Source: Hyperoodon ampullatus
Taxonomy: Eukaryota; Chordata; Mammalia; Artiodactyla; Ziphiidae
Length of the DNA stretch: 64,000 bases
Assembly: GCA_949752795.1 (NCBI GenBank)
Contig: CATKHW010000062.1
Location: 496,001-560,000, forward strand
Reading direction: 5' to 3'
Shown here: positions 13,908-27,805 of the stretch, one piece after another
Layout: each line of letters starts with the position of its first letter
Position numbering within the stretch: the first letter of the stretch is position 1
Position numbers and translations under genes: made by a program
The notes under the pieces: generated by a model
Seen by the model: the letters and a program-made list of their open reading frames with translations, nothing else
Database searches by the model: none
What the model was told of the DNA's origin: nothing

Positions 13908-15645
13908 TTATCATAAGATATCACTTATGAAGATCCTGTAAATATGGCTACACTTGAACTGAGTTAGGAAAGAGAACAGTGTCTCACATTTAGAAAACAC
14001 TCTTATGCCTGCTTAAGACGGAAGGAGACGTGGGGTGATGCATAAACCCAGAGTTTGATATAAGCACAGGTACCGTTCCAAAAACCAACTATGGAATAGA
14101 CAAGAACTAAACCTTCCTCAGTGAAAGGGACTCAAAACCCCATATTTCCCACAGAGGAATATATCTGACTAGTAAGAATCTTAAAACCTATGTATTGATA
14201 TGTCTCCGTAAGGGAATCACGTGTGTATACACTGGCATAAACATGGCAGCGAGAATCAGCTCAAACACACTATAAAAAGGAATTTCAAAAACAAAACAAA
14301 AAAACTGGGAAATTCTTTACAATTCCTTCAGGGTCTCTGATGAAACCTGGAATGACCCTATCTACAATGACAGCTGGATGTGGCATAAGGAGGGACACTT
14401 GGGACTGAGACGATTGGTGAGATTGGGTGAGCAAATGCAGACCCAATAAAGCACAAATGCCTGGCACCCATTCCATGGGTCCCAACTCTCCAGGTTGAAG
14501 GGAATATTACTACAGCTATAACATGTACGGGAAACCTAGAGAACGGACACACTGTGAATACGAAAGGTTTCTAAAACTCAACGAATAATCCCTCTCCTCG
14601 TGCTCTGGTTTGACTTTCCATCTGCTTTACTCTCAACCTCCCAACATGGACAGACAGCCCCTTTAACCTCCTGGTTCGCACAGGTTGCCAATTTGGCAGA
14701 GGATGAAAGGGAAAAGGGAGAACCAATGAGAGATTAGCTGTTAGGCATTTGAACGGGCACATATCACTGTAATTTCCCGGCAGGAAGAAGAATTAACCAA
14801 AGTCTCAGCCCCCCACCAGGAAATACATAGGTCCTGAACAAAAATTTTGGACTTGCGGTCAGCTCACCAAAAACGAGTTGAAAAATGGAGCTCAGGGGCA
14901 CAGCAATTCACAAACTGGCCGAGTAATAAAGGACAACTATCGTCCAAAAATCTGTTGAGGGAAGGCAACAAGGCGGACTTGAAAGCGACGCAGAAGAGCA
15001 GGAAACAGATTTCAAGAGGTACGTTGGAATCGCCTTTAAAGCACAGGAAGAGGGGCACAACTTCGACAATGATGCACTTGGCCAAAAAGGGCGTAAGTGT
15101 TTTCTCCTGAATATATACAGGAGAAAACGCATACGCCCTTTTTGGCCAAGCAAGCAAGTGGGCAATGCAAATCTGCAATACAAAGAAGTATCACTTCCCA
15201 ACGGTCAAAAGGGATATCCACAAAATGTGTAAAAACCAGAAAGGCAAGACAGGCCCTGGAGAACAGGGAGCCTTGTTATCCTGATGGGCGGGATGTAAAT
15301 TGCCAACTGCCTCTCTGGAGGAGTGTATTGTGTTCCCTAAAACAAGTAAACAACAGAGCTACAGAGCCAAGGTCACTTCCAGTCTAGGGAATATACCTTG
15401 GGAAAACTGAAAATCAATAAGGCAGAGCCACCCCAAAATTTAGGGCTGCACTGCTTACAAGGACCTCAACTTGGGTACACCTTAAATATCCCAGGAAATA
15501 TAAAAATGGTTCAAAAAATTGTGGTACTTACGTACGATGGAATATCCCTCAGCCATGAAATCAATGTCATAAGACCAGTAGCAGCAAAATGGGTGGATTC
15601 AGGTACGATGATTCTAAGTGAAATAAGTCACACAGAAAAAGAAAC
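13908..15645 (+). repeat. Satellite monomer 9
   Basis: 1738 bp, subfamily B although both neighbours are subfamily A. It is the second copy of monomer 5; in the stretches compared they differ by isolated substitutions and one 1-bp deletion near 14825. Palindrome at 15077-15150 is altered as in monomer 5. Confidence 0.9.
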
Positions 15646-17381
15646 TTATCATAAGATATCACTTATGAAGATCCTGTAAACATGGCTACACTTGAACTGA
15701 GTTAGGAAAGAGAACAGTGTCTCACATTTAGAAAACACTCTTATGCCTGCTTAAGGGGGAAGGAGAGGTGGGGTGATGCATAAACCCAGAGTTTGATATA
15801 AGCACAGGTACCGTTCCAAAAACCAACTATGGAATAGACAAGACCTGCACCTTCCTCAGTGAAAGGGACTCAAAACCCATATTTCCCACAGAGGAATATA
15901 TCTGACTAGTAAGAATCTTAAAACCTATGTATTGATATGTCTCCATAAGGGAATCAAGTGTGTCTAGACTGGCATAAACATGGCAGCGAGAATCAGCTCA
16001 AACCCACTATAAAAAGGAATTTCAAAAACAAAACAAAAAAACTGGGAAATTCTTTACAATTCCTTCAGGGTCTCTGATGAACCCTGGAATGACCTTATCT
16101 ACAACGACAGCTGGATGTGGCATAAGGATGGACACTTGGGACTGAGACGATTGGTGAGGTTTGGTGAGCAAATGCAGACCCTTTAAAGCAATAATGCATG
16201 GCACCCATTCCATGGGTCCCAACTCTCCAGGTTGAAGGGAATATTACTACAGTTATAACATGTACCGGAAACCTAGAGAACGGACACATGTGAACACGAA
16301 AGGTTTCTAAAACTCAACGAATAGTCCCTCTCCTGGTGCTCCGGTTTGACTTTCCATCTGCTTTACTATCAACCTCCCAACTTGGGGAGACAGCCCCTTT
16401 AACCTCCTGGTTCGCACAGGTTGCCAATTTGGCAGAGGATGAAAGGGAAGAGGAAGAACTAATGAGAGAGTAGCTGTTAGGCATTTGGACGGGCACATAT
16501 CACTGTAATTTCCCGTCAGGAAGAAGAATTAACCAAAGTCTCAGCCACCCACTGGGAAGGAGTGTAGGTCCTGAACCAAAATTTTGGACTTGCGGTCAGC
16601 TCACCAAAAACGAGTTGAAAAATGGAGCTCAGGGGCACAGCAATTCACAAACTGGCCGAGTAATAAAGGACAACTATTGTCCAAAAATCTGTTGAGGGAA
16701 GGCAATGAGGCGTACTTGAATGCGAGGCAGAATAGCAGGAAACAGATTTCAAGAGGTACGTTGGAATCGCCTTTAAAGCACAGGAAGAGGGGCACAACTT
16801 CGACAATGATGCACTTGGCCAAAAAGGGCGTATGCGTTTTCTCCTGAATATATTCAGGAGAAAACGCATACGCCCTTTTTGGCCAATCAAGCAAGCGGGC
16901 AATGGAAATCTGCACTACAAAGAAGTATCACTTCCCACCGGTGAAAAGGGACATCCACAAAATGTGTAAAAACCAGAAAGGCAAGACAGGCCCTGGAGAA
17001 CAGGGAGCCTTGTTATGCTGATGGGCGGGATGTAAATTGCCAACTGCCTCTCTGGAGGAGTGCATTGTGTTCCCTAAAACAAGTAAAGAACAGAGCTACA
17101 GAGCCAACGGCACTTCCAGTCTAGGGAATATACTTTGGGAAAACTGAAAATCAATAAGACAGAGCCACCCCAAAATTTAGGGCTGCATGCTTACAAGGAC
17201 CTCAACATGGGTACACCTTAAATATCCCAGGAAATATAAAAATGGTTCAAAAAATTGTGGTACTTACGTACGATGGAATATCCCTCAGCCATGAAATCAA
17301 TGTCATAAGACCAGTAGCAGCAAAATGGGTAGATTCAGGTACGATGATTCTAAGTGAAATAAGTCACAGAGAAAAAGAAAC
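15646..17381 (+). repeat. Satellite monomer 10
   Basis: 1736 bp, subfamily A, second copy of monomer 6. Palindrome at 16814-16887, perfect except for the outermost pair (GGCCAAT at the right end). Confidence 0.9.
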
Positions 17382-19120
17382 TTATCATAAGATATCACTT
17401 ATGAAGATCCTGTAAACATGGCTCCACTTGAACTGAGTTAGGAAAGAGAAGAGTGTCTCACATTTAGAAAACACTCTTATGCCTGCTTAAGGGGGAAGGA
17501 GAGGTGGGGTGATGCATAAACCCAGAGTTTGATATAAGCACAGGTACCGTTCCAAAAACCAACTATGGAATAGACAAGACCTACACCTTCCTCAGTGAAA
17601 GGGACTCAAAACCCCATATTTCCCGCAGAGGAATATATCTGACTGGTAAGAATCTTAAAATCTATGTATTGATATGTCTCTGTAAGGGAATCAAGTGTGT
17701 CTAGACTGGCATAAACATGGCAGCGAGAATCAGCTCAAACCCACTATAAAAAGGAATTTCAAAAACAAAACAAGAAAACTGGGAAATTCTTTACAATTCC
17801 TTCAGGGTCTCTGATGAAACCTGGAATGACAATATCTACAATGACAGCTGGATGTGGCATAAGGCTGGACACTTGGGACTGAGAGGATTGGTGAGATTGG
17901 GTGAGCAAATGCAGACCCTTTAAAGCAATAATGCATGGCACCCATTCCATGGGTCCCAACTCTCCAGGGTGAAGGGAATATTACAACAGTTATAACATGT
18001 ACGAGAAACCTAGAGAACGGACACACAGTGAATATGAAAGGTTTCTAAAACTCAACGAATAGTCCCTCTCCTGGTGCCCCGGTTTGACTTTCAATCTGCT
18101 ATACTATCAATCTCCCAACTTGGAGAGACAGCCCCTTCAACCTCCTGGTTCACACAGGTTTCCAATTTGGCAGAGGATGAAAGGGAAGAGGGAGAACCAA
18201 TGAGAGAGTAGCTGTTAGGTATTTGGTCGGGCACATATCACTCTAACTTCCCGGCAGGAAGAAGAATTAACCAAAGTCTCAGCCACCCACCGGGAACCAG
18301 TATAGGTCCTGAACCAAAATTTTGGACTTGCGGTCAGCTCACCAAAAACGAGTTGAAAAATGGAGCTCAGGGGCACAGCAAATCACAAACTGGCCGAGTA
18401 ATAAAGGACAACTATCGTCCAAAAATCTGTTGAGGGAAGGCAACGAGGCGGACTTGAAAGCGAGGCAGAATAGCAGGAAACAGATTTCAAGGGGTACGTT
18501 GGAATCACCTTTAAAGCACAGGAAGAGGGGCACAACTTCGACAATGATGCACTTGGCCAAAAAGGGCGTATGCGTTTTCTCCTGAATATATTCAGGAGAA
18601 AACGCATACGCCCTTTTTGGCCAAGCAAGCAAGCGGGAAATGCAAATCTGCACTACAAAGAAGTATCACTTCCCACCGGTCAAAAGGGACATCCACAAAA
18701 TGTGTAAAAACCAGAAAGGCAAGACAGGCCCTGGAGAACAGGGAGCCTTGTTATGCTGATGGGCGGGATGTAAATTGCCAACTTCCTCTCTGGGGGAGTG
18801 CATTGTGTTCCCTAAAACAAGTAAAGAACAGAGCTACAGAGCCAAGGTCACTTCCAGTCTAGGGAATATACCTTGGGAAAACTGAAAATCAATAAGACAG
18901 AGCCACCCCAAAATTTAGGGCTGCACTGCTTACAAGGACCTCAACTTGGGTACACCTTAAATATCCCAGGAAATATAAAAATGGTTCAAAAAATTGTGGT
19001 ACTTACGTACGATGGAATATCCCTCAGCCATGAAATCAATGTCATAAGACCAGTAGCAGCAAAATGGGTGGATTCAGGTACGATGATTCTAAGTGAAATA
19101 AGTCGCACAGAAAAAGAAAC
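17382..19120 (+). repeat. Satellite monomer 11
   Basis: 1739 bp, subfamily A, second copy of monomer 7. Perfect 74-bp palindrome at 18552-18625. Confidence 0.9.
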
Positions 19121-20856
19121 TTATCATAAGATATCACTTATGAAGATCCTGTAAACATGGCTACACTTGAACTGAGTTAGGAAAGAGAAGAATGTCTCAC
19201 ATTTAGAAAACACTCTTATGCCTGCTTAAGGGGGAAGGAGAGGTAGGGTAATGCATAAAACCAGAGTTTGATATAAGCACAGGTACCGTTCCAAAAACCA
19301 ACTATGGAATAGACAAGACCTACACCTTCCTCAGTGAAAGGGACTCAAAACCCCATATTTCCCGCAGAGGAATATATCTGACTAGTAAGAATCTTAAAAC
19401 CTATGTATTGATATGTCTCCGTAAGGGAATCAAGTGTGTCTAGACTGGCATAAACATGGCAGCGAGAATCAGCTCAAACCCACTATAAAAAGGAATTTCA
19501 AAAACAAAACAAAAAAACTGGGAAATTCTTTACAATTCCTTCAGGGTCTCTGATGAAACCTGGAATGACCCTATGTACAACGACAGCTGGATGTGGCATA
19601 AGGCTGGACACTTGGGACTGAGAGGTTTGGTGAGATTGGGTGAGCAAATGCAGACCCATTAAAGCAATAATGCATGGCACCCATTCCATGGGTCCCAACT
19701 CTCCAGGTAGAAGTGAATATTACTACAGTTATAACATGTACGAGAAACCTAGAGAACGGACACACTGTGAATATGAAAGGTTTCTAAAACTCAACGAATA
19801 GTCCCTCTCCTGGTGCTCCGGTTTGACTTTCCATCTGCTTTACTATCAACCTCCCAACTTGGAGAGACAGCCCCTTTAACCTCCTGGTTCGCACAGGTTG
19901 CCAATTTGGCAGAGGATGAAAGGGAAGAGGGAGAACCAATGAGAGAGTAGCTCTTAGGAATTTGGACGGGCACATATCACTCTAAATTCCCGGGAAGAAG
20001 AAGAATAAACCAAAGTCTCAGCCACCCACCGGGAACCAGTATAGGTCCTGACCCAAAATTTTGGACTTGCGGTCAGCTCACCAAAAACGAGTTGAAAAAT
20101 GGGGCTCAGGGGCACAGCAATTCACAAACTGGCTGAGTATTAAAGGACAACTATCATCCAAAAATCTGTTGAGGGAAGGCAACGAGGCGGACTTGAAAGC
20201 GAGGCAGAATAGAAGGAAACAGATTTCAAGAGGTACGTTGGAATCGCCTTTAAAGCACAGGAAGAGGGGCACAACTTCGACAATGATGCACTTGGCCAAA
20301 AAGGGCATATGCGTTTTCTCCTGAATATATTCAGGAGAAAACGCATACGCCCTTTTTGGCCAAGCAAGCAAGCGAGCAATGCAAATCTGCACTACAAAGA
20401 AGTATCACTTCCCACCGGTCAAAAGGGACATCCACAAAATGTGTAAAAACCAGAAAGGCAAGACAGGCCCTGGAGAACAGGGAGCCTTGTTATGCTGATG
20501 GGCCGGATGTAAATTGCCAACTGCCTCTCTGGAGGAGTGCATTGTGTTCCCTAAAACAAATAAAGAACAGAGCTACAGAGCCAAGGGCACTTCCAGTCTA
20601 GGGAATATACCTTGGGAAAACTGAAAATCAATAAGACAGAGCCACCCCAAAATTTAGGGCTGCACTGCTTACAAAGACCTCACTTGGGTACACCTTAAAT
20701 ATCCCAGGAAATATAAAAATGGTTCAAAAAATTGTGGTACTTACGTACGATGGAATATCCCTCAGCCATGAAATCAATGTCATAAGACCAGTAGCAGCAA
20801 AATGGGTAGATTCAGGTACGATGATTCTAAGTGAAATAAGTCACAGAGAAAGAAAC
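19121..20856 (+). repeat. Satellite monomer 12
   Basis: 1736 bp, subfamily A, second copy of monomer 8 up to about 20320. Palindrome at 20291-20364 with one mismatch (GGGCATATG). A short deletion in the L1-derived end (CACAGAGAAAGAAAC near 20845) is shared with monomers 14 and 18. Confidence 0.9.
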
Positions 20857-22592
20857 TTATCATAAGATATCACTTATGAAGATCCTGTAAACATGGCTAC
20901 ACTTGAACTGAGTTAGAAAAGAGAACAGTGTCTCACATTTAGAAAACACTCTCATGCCTGCTTAAGGGGGAAGGAGAGGTGCGGTGATGCATAAACCTAG
21001 AGTTTGATATAAGCACAGGTACCGTTCCAAAAACCAACTATGGAATAGACAAGACCTACACCTTCCTCAGTGAAAGGGACTCAAAACCCCATATTTCCCG
21101 CAGAGGAATATATCTGACTAGTAAGAATCTTAAAACCTATGTATTGATATGTGTCCGTAAGGGAATCAAGTGTGTCTAGACTGGCATAAACATGGCAGCG
21201 AGAATCAGCTCAAACCCACTATAAAAGGAATTTCAAAAACAAACAAAAAAACTGGGAAATTCTTTACAATTCCTTCAGGGTCTCTGATGAAACCTGGAAT
21301 GACCCTATCTACAACGACAGCTGGATGTGGCATAAGGCTGGACACTTGGGACTGAGGCGATTGGTGAGATTGGGTGAGCAAATGCAGACCCTTTAAAGCA
21401 ATAATGCATGGCACCCATTCCATGGGTCCCAACTCTCCAGGTTGAAGGGAATATTAGTACAGTTATAACATGTACCGGAAAACTAGAGAACGGACACACT
21501 GTGAATACGAAAGGTTTCTAAAACTCAATGAATAGTCCCTCTCCTGGTGCTCCGGTTTAACTTTCCATCTGCTTTACTATCAATCTCCCAACTTGGAGAG
21601 ACAGCCCCTTTAACCTCCTGCTTCGCACAGGTTGCCAATTTGGCAGAGGATGAAAGGGCAGAGGGAGAACCAATGAGAGAGTAGCTGTTAGGCATTTGGA
21701 CGGGCACATATCACTGTAATTTCCCGGCAGGAAGAAGAATTAACCAAAGTCTCAGCCACCCACCGGGAAGCAGTATAGGTCCTGAACCAAAATTTTGGAC
21801 TTGCGGTCAGCTCACCAAAAATGAGTTGAAAAATGGAGCTCAGGGGCACAGCAATTCACAAACTGGCCGAGTAATAAAGGACAACTATCGTCCAAAAATC
21901 TGTTGAGGGAAGGCAACAAGGGGGACTTGAAAGCGAGGCAGAATAGCAGGAAACAGATTTCAAGAGGTACGTTGGAATCGCCTTTAAAGCACAGGAAGAG
22001 GGGCACAACTTCGACAATGATGCACTTGGCCAAAAAGGGCGTATGCGTTTTCTCCTGAATATATTCAGGAGAAAACGCATACGCCCTTTTTGGCCAAGCA
22101 AGCAAGCGGGCAATGCAAATCTGCACTACAAAGAAGTATCACTTCCCACCGGTCAAAGGGACATCCACCAAATGTGTAAAAACCAGAAAGGCAAGACAGG
22201 CCCTGGAGAACAGGGAGCCTTGTTATGCTGATGGGCGGGATGTAAATTGCCAACTGCCTCTCTGGAGGAGTGCATTGTGTTCCCTAAAACAAGTAAACAA
22301 CAGAGCTACAGAGACAAGGGCACTTCCAGTCTAGGGAATATACCTTGGGAAAACGGAAAATCAATAAGAAAGAGCCACCCCAAAATTTAGGGCTGCACTG
22401 CTTACAAGGACCTCAACTTGGGTACACCTTAAATATCCCAGGAAATATAAAAATGGTTCAAAAAATTGTGGTACTTACGTACGATGGAATATCCCTCAGC
22501 CATGAAATCAATGTCATAAGACCAGTAGCAGCAAAATGGGTAGATTCAGGTACGACGATTCTAAGTGAAATAAGTCACAGAGAAAAAGAAAC
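20857..22592 (+). repeat. Satellite monomer 13
   Basis: 1736 bp, subfamily A. Perfect 74-bp palindrome at 22025-22098. Shares GGGAAAACGGAAAATC near 22345 with monomer 15, two monomers on. Confidence 0.9.
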
Positions 22593-24328
22593 TTATCATA
22601 AGATATCACTTATGAAGATCCTGTAAACGTGGCTACACTTGAACTGAGTTAGGAAAGAGAACAGTGTCTCACATTTAGAAAACACTCTTATGCCTGCTTA
22701 AAGGGGAAGGAGAGGTGGGGTGATGCATAAACCCAGAGTTTGATATAAGCACAGGTACCGTTCCAAAAACCAACTATGGAATAGACAAGACCTGCACCTT
22801 CCTCAGTGAAAGGGACTCAAAACCCCATATTTCCCGCAGAGGAATATATCTGACTAGTAAGAATCTTAAAACCTATGTATTGATGTGTCTCCGTAAGGGA
22901 ATCAAGTGTGTCTAGACTGGCATAAACATGGCAGCGAGAATCAGCTCAAACCCACTATAAAAGGAATTTCAAAAACAAAACAAAAAAACTGGGAAATTCT
23001 TTACAATTCCTTCAGGGTCTCTGATGAACCCTGGAACGACCCTATCTACAATGACAGCTGGATGTGGCATAAGGCTGGACACTTGGGACTGAGACGATTG
23101 GTGAGATTTGGTGAGCAAATGCAGACCCTTTAAAGCAATAATGCATGGCACCCATTCCATGGGTCCCAACTCTCCAGGTTGAAGGGAATATTACTACAGT
23201 TATAACATGTACCGGAAACCTAGAGAACGGACACACTGTGAATACGAAAGGTTTCTAAAACTCAACGAATAGTCCCTCTCCTGGTGCTCTGGTTTAACTT
23301 TCCATCTGCTTTACTATCAACCTCTCAACTTGGAGAGACAGCCCCTTTAACCTCCTGGTTCGCACAGGTTGCCAATTTGGCAGAGGATGAAAGGGAAGAG
23401 GGAGAACCAATGAGAGAGTAGCTGTTAGGCATTTGGACGGGCACATATCACTGTAATTTCCCGGCAGGAAGAAGAATTAACCAAAGTCTCAGCCACCCAC
23501 CGGGAAGCAGTATAGGTCCTGAACCCAAATTTTGGTCTTGCGGTCAGCTCACCAAAAACGAGTTGAAAAATGGAGCTCAGGGGCACAGCAATTCACAAAC
23601 TGGCCGAGTAATAAAGGACAACTATCATCCAAAAATCTGTTGAGGGAAGGCAACGAGGCGGACTTGAAAGCGAGGCAGAATAGCAGGAAACAGATTTCAA
23701 GAGGTACGTTGGAATCGCCTTTAAAGCACAGGAAGAGGGGCACAACTTCGACAATGATGCACTTGGCCAAAAAGGGCATATGCGTTTTCTCCTGAATATA
23801 TTCAGGAGAAAACGCATACGCCCTTTTTGGCCAAGCAAGCAAGCGGGCAATGCAAATCTGCACAACAAAGAAGTATCACTTCCCACCGGTCAAAAGGGAC
23901 ATCCACAAAATGTGTAAAAACCAGAAAGGCAAGACAGGCCCTGGAGAACAGGGAGCCTTGTTATGCTGATGGGCGGGATGTAAATTGCCAACTGCCTCTC
24001 TGGAGGAGTGCATTGTGTTCCCTAAAACAAGTAAAGAACAGAGCTACAGAGCCAAGGGCACTTCCAGTCTAGGGAATATACCTTGGGAAAACTGAAAATC
24101 AATAAGACAGAGCCACCCCAAAATTTAGGGCTGCACTGCTTACAAGGACCTCAAATTGGGTACACCTTAAATATCCCAGGAAATATAAAAATGGTTCAAA
24201 AAATTGTGGTACTTACGTACGATGGAATATCCCTCAGCCATGAAATCAATGTCATAAGACCAGTAGCAGCAAAATGGGTAGATTCAGGTACGATGATTCT
24301 AAGTGAAATAAGTCACAGAGAAAGAAAC
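22593..24328 (+). repeat. Satellite monomer 14
   Basis: 1736 bp, subfamily A. Palindrome at 23762-23835 with one mismatch (GGGCATATG). From about 23560 into monomer 15 it matches monomers 18-19 at a spacing of 6952 bp, including the CACAACAAAGAAG variant and the short deletion near 24317. Confidence 0.9.
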
Positions 24329-26067
24329 TTATCATAAGATATCACTTATGAAGATCCTGTAAACATGGCTACACTTGAACTGAGTTAGGAAAGAGAACAG
24401 TGTCTCACATTTAGAAAACACTCTTATGCCTGCTTAAGGGGGAAGGAGAGGTGGGGTGATGCATAAACCCAGAGTTTGCTATAAGCACAGGTACCGTTCC
24501 AAAAACCAACTATGGAATAGACAAGACCTACACCTTCCTCAGTGAAAGGGACTCAAAACCCCATATTTCCCTCAGAGGAATATATCTGACTAGTAAGAAT
24601 CTTAAAACCTATGTATTGATATGTCTCCGTAAGGGAATCAAGAGTGTCTAGACTGGCATAAACATGGCAGCGAGAATCAGCTCAAACCCACTATAAAAAG
24701 GAATTTCAAAAACAAAACAAAAAAACTGGGAAATTCTTTACAATTCCTTCAGGGTCTCTGATGAAACCTGGAATGACCCTATCTACAACGACAGCTGGAT
24801 GTGGCATAAGGCTGGACACTTGGGACTGAGGCGATTGGTGAGATTGGGTGAGAAAATGCAGACCCTTCAAAGCAATTATGCATGGCACCCATTCAATGGG
24901 TCCCAACTCTCCAGGTTGAAGGGAATATTACTACAGTTATAACATGTACGAGAAACCTAGAGAACGGACACACTGTGAATATGAAAGGTTTCTAAAACTC
25001 AACTAATAGTCCCTATCCTGGTGCTCCGGTTTGACTTTCCATCTGCTTTACTATCAATCTCCTAACTTGGAGAGACAGCCCCTTCAACCTCCTGGTTCAC
25101 ACAGGTTTCCAATTTGGCAGAGGAATAAAGGGAAGAGGGAGAACCAATGAGAGAGTAGCTGTTAGGTATTTGGTCGGGCACATATCACTCTAACTTCCCG
25201 GCAGGAAGAAGAATTAACCAAACTCTCAGCCCCCCACCGGGAACCAGTATAGGTCCTGAACCAAAATTTTGGACTTGCGGTCAGCTCACCAAAAACGAGT
25301 TGAAAAATGGAGCTCAGGGGCACAGCAATTCACAAACTGGCCGAGTAATAAAGGACAACTATCGTCCAAAAATCTGTTGAGGGAAGGCAACGAGGCGGAC
25401 TTGAAAGCGAGGCAGAATAGCAGGAAACAGATTTCAAGAGGTACGTTGGAATCGCCTTTAAAGCACAGGAAGAGGGGCAGAACTTCGACAATGATGCACT
25501 TGGCCAAAAAGGGCGTATGCGTTTTCTCCTGAATATATTCAGGAGAAAACGCATACGCCCTTTTTGGCCAAGCAAGCAAGCGGGCAATGCAAATCTGCAC
25601 TACAAAGAAGTATCACTTCCCACCGGTCAAAAGGGACATCCACAAAATGTGTAAAAACCAGAAATGCAAGACAGGCCCTGGAGAACAGGGAGCCTTGTTA
25701 TGCTGATGGGCGGGATGTAAATTGCCAACTGCCTCTCTGGAGGAGTGCATTGTGTTCCCTAAAACAAGTAAAGAACAGAGCTACAGAGCCAAGGGCACTT
25801 CCAGTCTAGGGAATATACCTTGGGAAAACGGAAAATCAATAAGACAGAGCCACCCCAAAATTTAGGGCTGCACTGCTTACAAGGACCTCAACTTGGGTAC
25901 ACCTTAAATGTCCCAGGAAATATAAAAATGGTTCAAAAAATTGTGGTACTTACGTACGATGGAATATCCCTCAGCCATGAAATCAATGTCATAAGACCAG
26001 TAGCAGCAAAATGGGTAGATTCAGGTACGATGATTCTAAGTGAAATAAGTCACAGAGAAAAAGAAAC
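24329..26067 (+). repeat. Satellite monomer 15
   Basis: 1739 bp, subfamily A. Perfect 74-bp palindrome at 25499-25572. The match to monomer 19 ends near 25015, after which the sequence resembles monomers 7 and 11 (CCCCTTCAACCTCCTGGTTCAC), so this monomer is a recombinant mosaic. Confidence 0.9.
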
Positions 26068-27805
26068 ATATCATAAGATATCACTTATGAAGATCCTGTA
26101 AACGTGGCTACACTTGAACTGAGTTAGGAAAGAGAACAGTGTCTCACATTTAGAAAACACTCTTATGCCTGCTTAAAGGGGAAGGAGAGGTGGGGTGATG
26201 CATAAACCCAGAGTTTGATATAAGCACAGGTACCGTTCCAAAAACCAACTATGGAATAGACAAGACCTGCACCTTCCTCAGTGAAAGGGACTCAAAACCC
26301 CATATTTCCCGCAGAGGAATATATCTGACTAGTAAGAATCTTAAAACCTATGTATTGATATGTCTCCATAAGGGAATCAAGTGTGTCTAGACTGGCATAA
26401 ACATGGCAGCGAGAATCAGCTCAAACCCACTATAAAAGGAATTTCAAAAACAAAACAAAAAAACTGGGAAATTCTTTACAATTCCTTCAGGGTCTCTGAT
26501 GAACCCTGGAACGACCCTATCTACAACGACAGCTGGATGTGGCATAAGGCTGGACACTTGGGACTGAGACGATTGGTGAGATTTGGTGAGCAAATGCAGA
26601 CCCTTTAAAGCAATAATGCATGGCACCCATTCCATGGGTCCCAACTCTCCAGGTTGAAGGGAATATTACTACAGTTATAACATGTACCGGAAACCTAGAG
26701 AACGGACACACTGTGAATACAAAAGGTTTCTAAAACTCAACGAATAGTCCCTCTCCTGGTGCTCCGGTTTGACTTTCCATCTGCTTTACTATCAACCTCC
26801 CAACTTGGAGAGACAGCCCCTTTAACCTCCTGGTTCGCACAGGTTGCCAATTTGGCAGAGGATGAAAGGGAAGAGGGAGAACCAATGAGAGAGTAGCTGT
26901 TAGGCATTTGGACGGGCACATATCACTGTAATTTCCCAGCAGGAAGAAAAATTAACCAAAGTCTCAGCCACCCACCGGGAACCAGTATAGGTCCTGAACC
27001 AAAATTTTGGACTTGCGGTCAGCTCACCAAAAACGAGTTGAAAAATGGAACTCAGGGGCACAGCAATTCACATACTGGCTGAGTAATAAAGGACAACTAT
27101 CATCCAAAAACCTGTTGAGGGAAGGCAACGAGGCGGACTTGAAAGCGAGGCAGAATAGCAGGAAACAGATTTCAAGAGGTACGTTGGAATCGCCTTTAAA
27201 GCACAGGAAGAGGGGCACAATTTCGACAATGATGCACTTGGCCAAAAAGGGCGTATGCGTTTTCTCCTGAATATATTCAGGAGAAAACGCATACGCCCTT
27301 TTTGGCCAAGCAAGCAAGCGGGCAATGCAAATCTGCACTACAAAGAAGTATCACTTCCCACCGGTCAAAAGGGACATCCACCAAATGTGTAAAAACCAGA
27401 AAGGCAAGACAGGCCCTGGAGAACAGGGAGCCTTGTTATGCTGATGGGCGGGATGTAAATTGCCAACTGCCTCTCTGGAGGAGTGCATTGTGTTCCCTAA
27501 AACAAGTAAAGAACAGAGCTACAGAGCCAAGGGCACTTCCAGTCTAGGGAATATACCTTGGGAAAACTGAAAATCAATAAGACAGAGCCACCCCAAAATT
27601 TAGGGCTGCACTGCTTACAAGGACCTCAAATTGGGTACACCTTAAATATCCCAGGAAATATAAAAATGGTTCAAAAAATTGTGGTACTTACGTACGATGG
27701 AATATCCCTCAGCCATGAAATCAATGTCATAAGACCAGTAGCAGCAAAATGGGTAGATTCAGGTACGATGATTCTAAGTGAAATAAGTCACAGAGAAAAA
27801 GAAAC
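26068..27805 (+). repeat. Satellite monomer 16
   Basis: 1738 bp, subfamily A. Perfect 74-bp palindrome at 27237-27310. From about 26360 to 27300 it is nearly identical to monomer 17 (CTCCATAAGGG, AATACAAAAGG and GAAGAAAAATT variants). Confidence 0.9.

Larger units (their letters stand above)
13652..20320 (+). repeat. Four-monomer higher-order block, copy 2
   Basis: Tandem second copy of 6700-13651. Similarity falls to the array background around 20320-20400. Differences from copy 1 in compared stretches are isolated, for example 7254/14206 C-T, 7694/14646 and a 1-bp deletion near 14825, which points to a recent duplication. Confidence 0.85.
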
